5,892 nucleotides of DNA from Treponema sp. (GTDB taxonomy: Bacteria > Spirochaetota > Spirochaetia > Treponematales > UBA12059). The first letter of the stretch is position 1. Each line of letters begins with the position of its first letter. The DNA is taken from NCBI GenBank assembly GCA_012517645.1, contig JAAYUR010000060.1, forward strand, positions 1 through 5,892, written 5' to 3'. The notes under the pieces are model-generated. The model was not told the origin of the DNA. It searched no databases and worked only from the letters and a program-made list of their open reading frames with translations. Position numbers and translations under genes: made by a program. Of the stretch, positions 4,581-5,892 are shown piece by piece.

Positions 4581-5798
4581 TTACTTTCCGCCGCGCGCCC
4601 GCGTCCGCGCCACGATCGCCCGGAAGTCCTCGTCGTCCACCAGCCCCCGCCGCTCGTTCCCCAGGCGCTTCACCTCCGCCAGCACCGAGGCGGCCGTCTC
4701 GTCGTCCAGGTCCCCGAGGCCGAGCTCCGCGAGCTTGTAGGTCAACGAGGGCTTGCCGCTCTTCTTGCCCAGGACGATCTTTCCCTTCCGCCCGGTGAGG
4801 GCCGGATGGGTGGCGAACATGGCCAGGGGTTCTTCCACGACCAGGTTGACCCCGATCCCGGACTCCCGGGTGTAGTTCTCCGACCCGACCACCGGCTTGT
4901 TCTGGGCGAGCCGGACGCCGGAGATCTCCTGCACCAGGGCGGAAAGATCCATGAGGGCCGCCGGGTCGCAGCCCGTGCCCTCCCCGTATAACAGGTCCAG
5001 GGCCAGGATCAGCTCCTCCAGGGCCGCGTTGCCCGTGCGCTCCCCCAGGCCGTTCACGCAGGAGTGGACCACCTCGGCCCCCGCCCCGACGGCGGCCAGC
5101 TCCGTGGCCACGGCCAGGCCGAAGTCGTTGTGGGTGTGGATCTCCACGGGCAGCCCCGTGATATCCCGGTACTTGCGGGTCAGGTACGCGACGGCCTCCG
5201 GGGACGCGCAGCCCATGGTGTCCACGAGGCCCACGGAATCGGGTGGAGACTCCTTCATGATGCCCGCGAGCAGGGCGTCCAGGTCCTCCTCCCGGGCGCG
5301 GGTCGCGTCGTAGGGGAAATAGACCGTATACAAGCCCTTGGACTTCGCGTAGTTGATGACCGGGATGCTCTTCCGGAGCACGTCCTCCCAGGTCCACTTG
5401 GACTGGTGTACGAGCTTGGGATACCCGATGGGGATCTCGATGACCACCCCCTGGGCCCCGCACTCCACCGCCTTGTCGATGTCCTCGGTCATCGTCCGGG
5501 CGAAGGAAAAGATCCTCGCCTTGAGTCCCAGGGCCGAGATCTCCTCGACGGCCCGGAAGTCCTCCTCGGACACCGCGGGCATGCCCGCCTCGATCCGGTC
5601 GACCCCGACGGCGTCCAGGGCCTTGGCGATGGCGACCTTGTGCTCCTTTCGGAACACCACCCCGGGGGTCTGCTCCCCGTCCCGGAGGGTCGCGTCGTGG
5701 ATCCGGACCTTGCCGGCCCGATCCCGGCCCTCGAGCACCTCGGGCTTGAAGTTGTAGGGACTCACCCACCATCGGCCGTCGCTCTTGTAGGAATCCAT
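4581..5798 (-). CDS. DRE-TIM family acyl-CoA condensing enzyme (homocitrate/isopropylmalate/Re-citrate synthase-like), substrate unassigned
   Basis: A 405-residue HMGL-like TIM-barrel protein without the C-terminal leucine-feedback domain of full LeuA (about 500 residues), so closer in size to homocitrate synthases. Signature motifs: HDATLRDGEQTPG (34-46; Arg39, Asp40, Glu42), Glu70 in DRIEAGMP, HTHNDFGLA (221-229; metal ligands His221 and His223), and NGLGERTGNAALEE (249-262). Family members join acetyl-CoA to a 2-oxoacid, and Re-citrate synthases of some anaerobes belong here. Two departures stand out. FPYDATR (161-167) has Tyr163 where leucine and homocitrate enzymes have Glu (FSxED-x-x-R). 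IPIGYPKLVHQSK (122-134) replaces the usual TS-containing substrate segment. The N-terminus RWWVSPYNF (9-17) is also distinctive. Residues 310-405 would form a lid and short helical C-terminus (YTRESGIG, GKKSGKPS). AAAGGAG at 5806-5812, seven bases upstream, supports ATG 5798-5796. It follows another leftward gene by 27 bp, so it is probably in an operon. Confidence 0.8.
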   Translation of the reverse strand: MDSYKSDGRWWVSPYNFKPEVLEGRDRAGKVRIHDATLRDGEQTPGVVFRKEHKVAIAKALDAVGVDRIEAGMPAVSEEDFRAVEEISALGLKARIFSFARTMTEDIDKAVECGAQGVVIEIPIGYPKLVHQSKWTWEDVLRKSIPVINYAKSKGLYTVYFPYDATRAREEDLDALLAGIMKESPPDSVGLVDTMGCASPEAVAYLTRKYRDITGLPVEIHTHNDFGLAVATELAAVGAGAEVVHSCVNGLGERTGNAALEELILALDLLYGEGTGCDPAALMDLSALVQEISGVRLAQNKPVVGSENYTRESGIGVNLVVEEPLAMFATHPALTGRKGKIVLGKKSGKPSLTYKLAELGLGDLDDETAASVLAEVKRLGNERRGLVDDEDFRAIVARTRARGGK

Positions 5799-5825
5799 TC
5801 GTCCTCTCCTTTGCCGCTGATCGAT

Positions 5826-5892
5826 TCAGGCCGAGGCGCCCGAGGAATCCCGGCCCGGCGAGGCGGCGGCCGCCTTCCGGATCCGCTCCGCG
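5826..5892 (-). CDS. C-terminal end of an unidentified protein, truncated by the window edge
   Basis: On the minus strand a frame open from the edge ends at TGA (5828-5826) after 21 codons reading AERIRKAAAASPGRDSSGAS then Ala. Twenty of the 21 third positions are G or C, matching the coding bias of neighbouring genes. The stop falls 27 bp before the start of the condensing enzyme, and that gap holds its ribosome-binding site, a typical operon junction. The Ala/Ser/Gly-rich tail carries no family information, so function cannot be given. It could be chance, since GC-rich DNA leaves many frames open. Confidence 0.5.
   Translation of the reverse strand, partial: AERIRKAAAASPGRDSSGASA

Noticed and set aside
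3970..5772. 600-codon open frame on the minus strand overlapping the condensing enzyme and the prenyl synthase
   Set aside because: It is a frame-shifted shadow of the condensing enzyme continuing antisense to the prenyl synthase, with low-complexity Gly/Arg/Pro composition and no ribosome-binding site.

Overview
This is a very GC-rich bacterial chromosomal window. It holds five complete genes and two gene ends, with short spacers and G/C-rich third codon positions throughout. The gene types are a short archaeal/Thermotoga-type S-adenosylhomocysteinase, a type III-like prenyl diphosphate synthase and a DRE-TIM acyl-CoA condensing enzyme related to homocitrate/isopropylmalate synthase. They suggest an anaerobic or environmental lineage such as Desulfobacterota or an Acidobacteriota/Aminicenantes-like group. 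That placement is a weak inference from family flavour only. I see no transposase, phage, defence or CRISPR genes.

Layout: the plus-strand 3' end of a probable ThiF/TcdA-family gene (1-171) is followed by a 163-bp non-coding spacer, almost filled by a 66-bp tandem repeat made of hairpin modules. A leftward block follows, transcribed toward low coordinates: rlmE (3447 to 2848), an exported or anchored S33-type alpha/beta hydrolase (2766 to 1600) and ahcY (1563 to 334). The hydrolase and ahcY are 36 bp apart and may be co-transcribed. rlmE and the hydrolase are separated by 81 bp of relatively AT-rich DNA with a candidate promoter and a 20-bp-period repeat. A prenyl diphosphate synthase runs rightward (3509-4546), divergent from rlmE and apparently without a Shine-Dalgarno sequence. 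Convergent to it is a leftward DRE-TIM synthase gene (5798 to 4581). Its upstream neighbour is visible only as a 21-codon tail at the window edge.

Functional links are modest. RlmE uses SAM and releases S-adenosylhomocysteine, which AhcY removes, but these are housekeeping roles and the neighbourhood is not proof of a pathway. The prenyl synthase would supply C20 or longer isoprenoid diphosphates for quinone or lipid carriers. The condensing enzyme keeps the metal-binding and DRE motifs of its superfamily but departs from leucine and homocitrate enzymes at a usually conserved Glu and at the 2-oxoacid pocket, so its substrate is open. I found no clear new multi-gene system. The items most worth following are the hairpin repeat at 179-333, the atypical condensing enzyme, and the probable leaderless start of the prenyl synthase.
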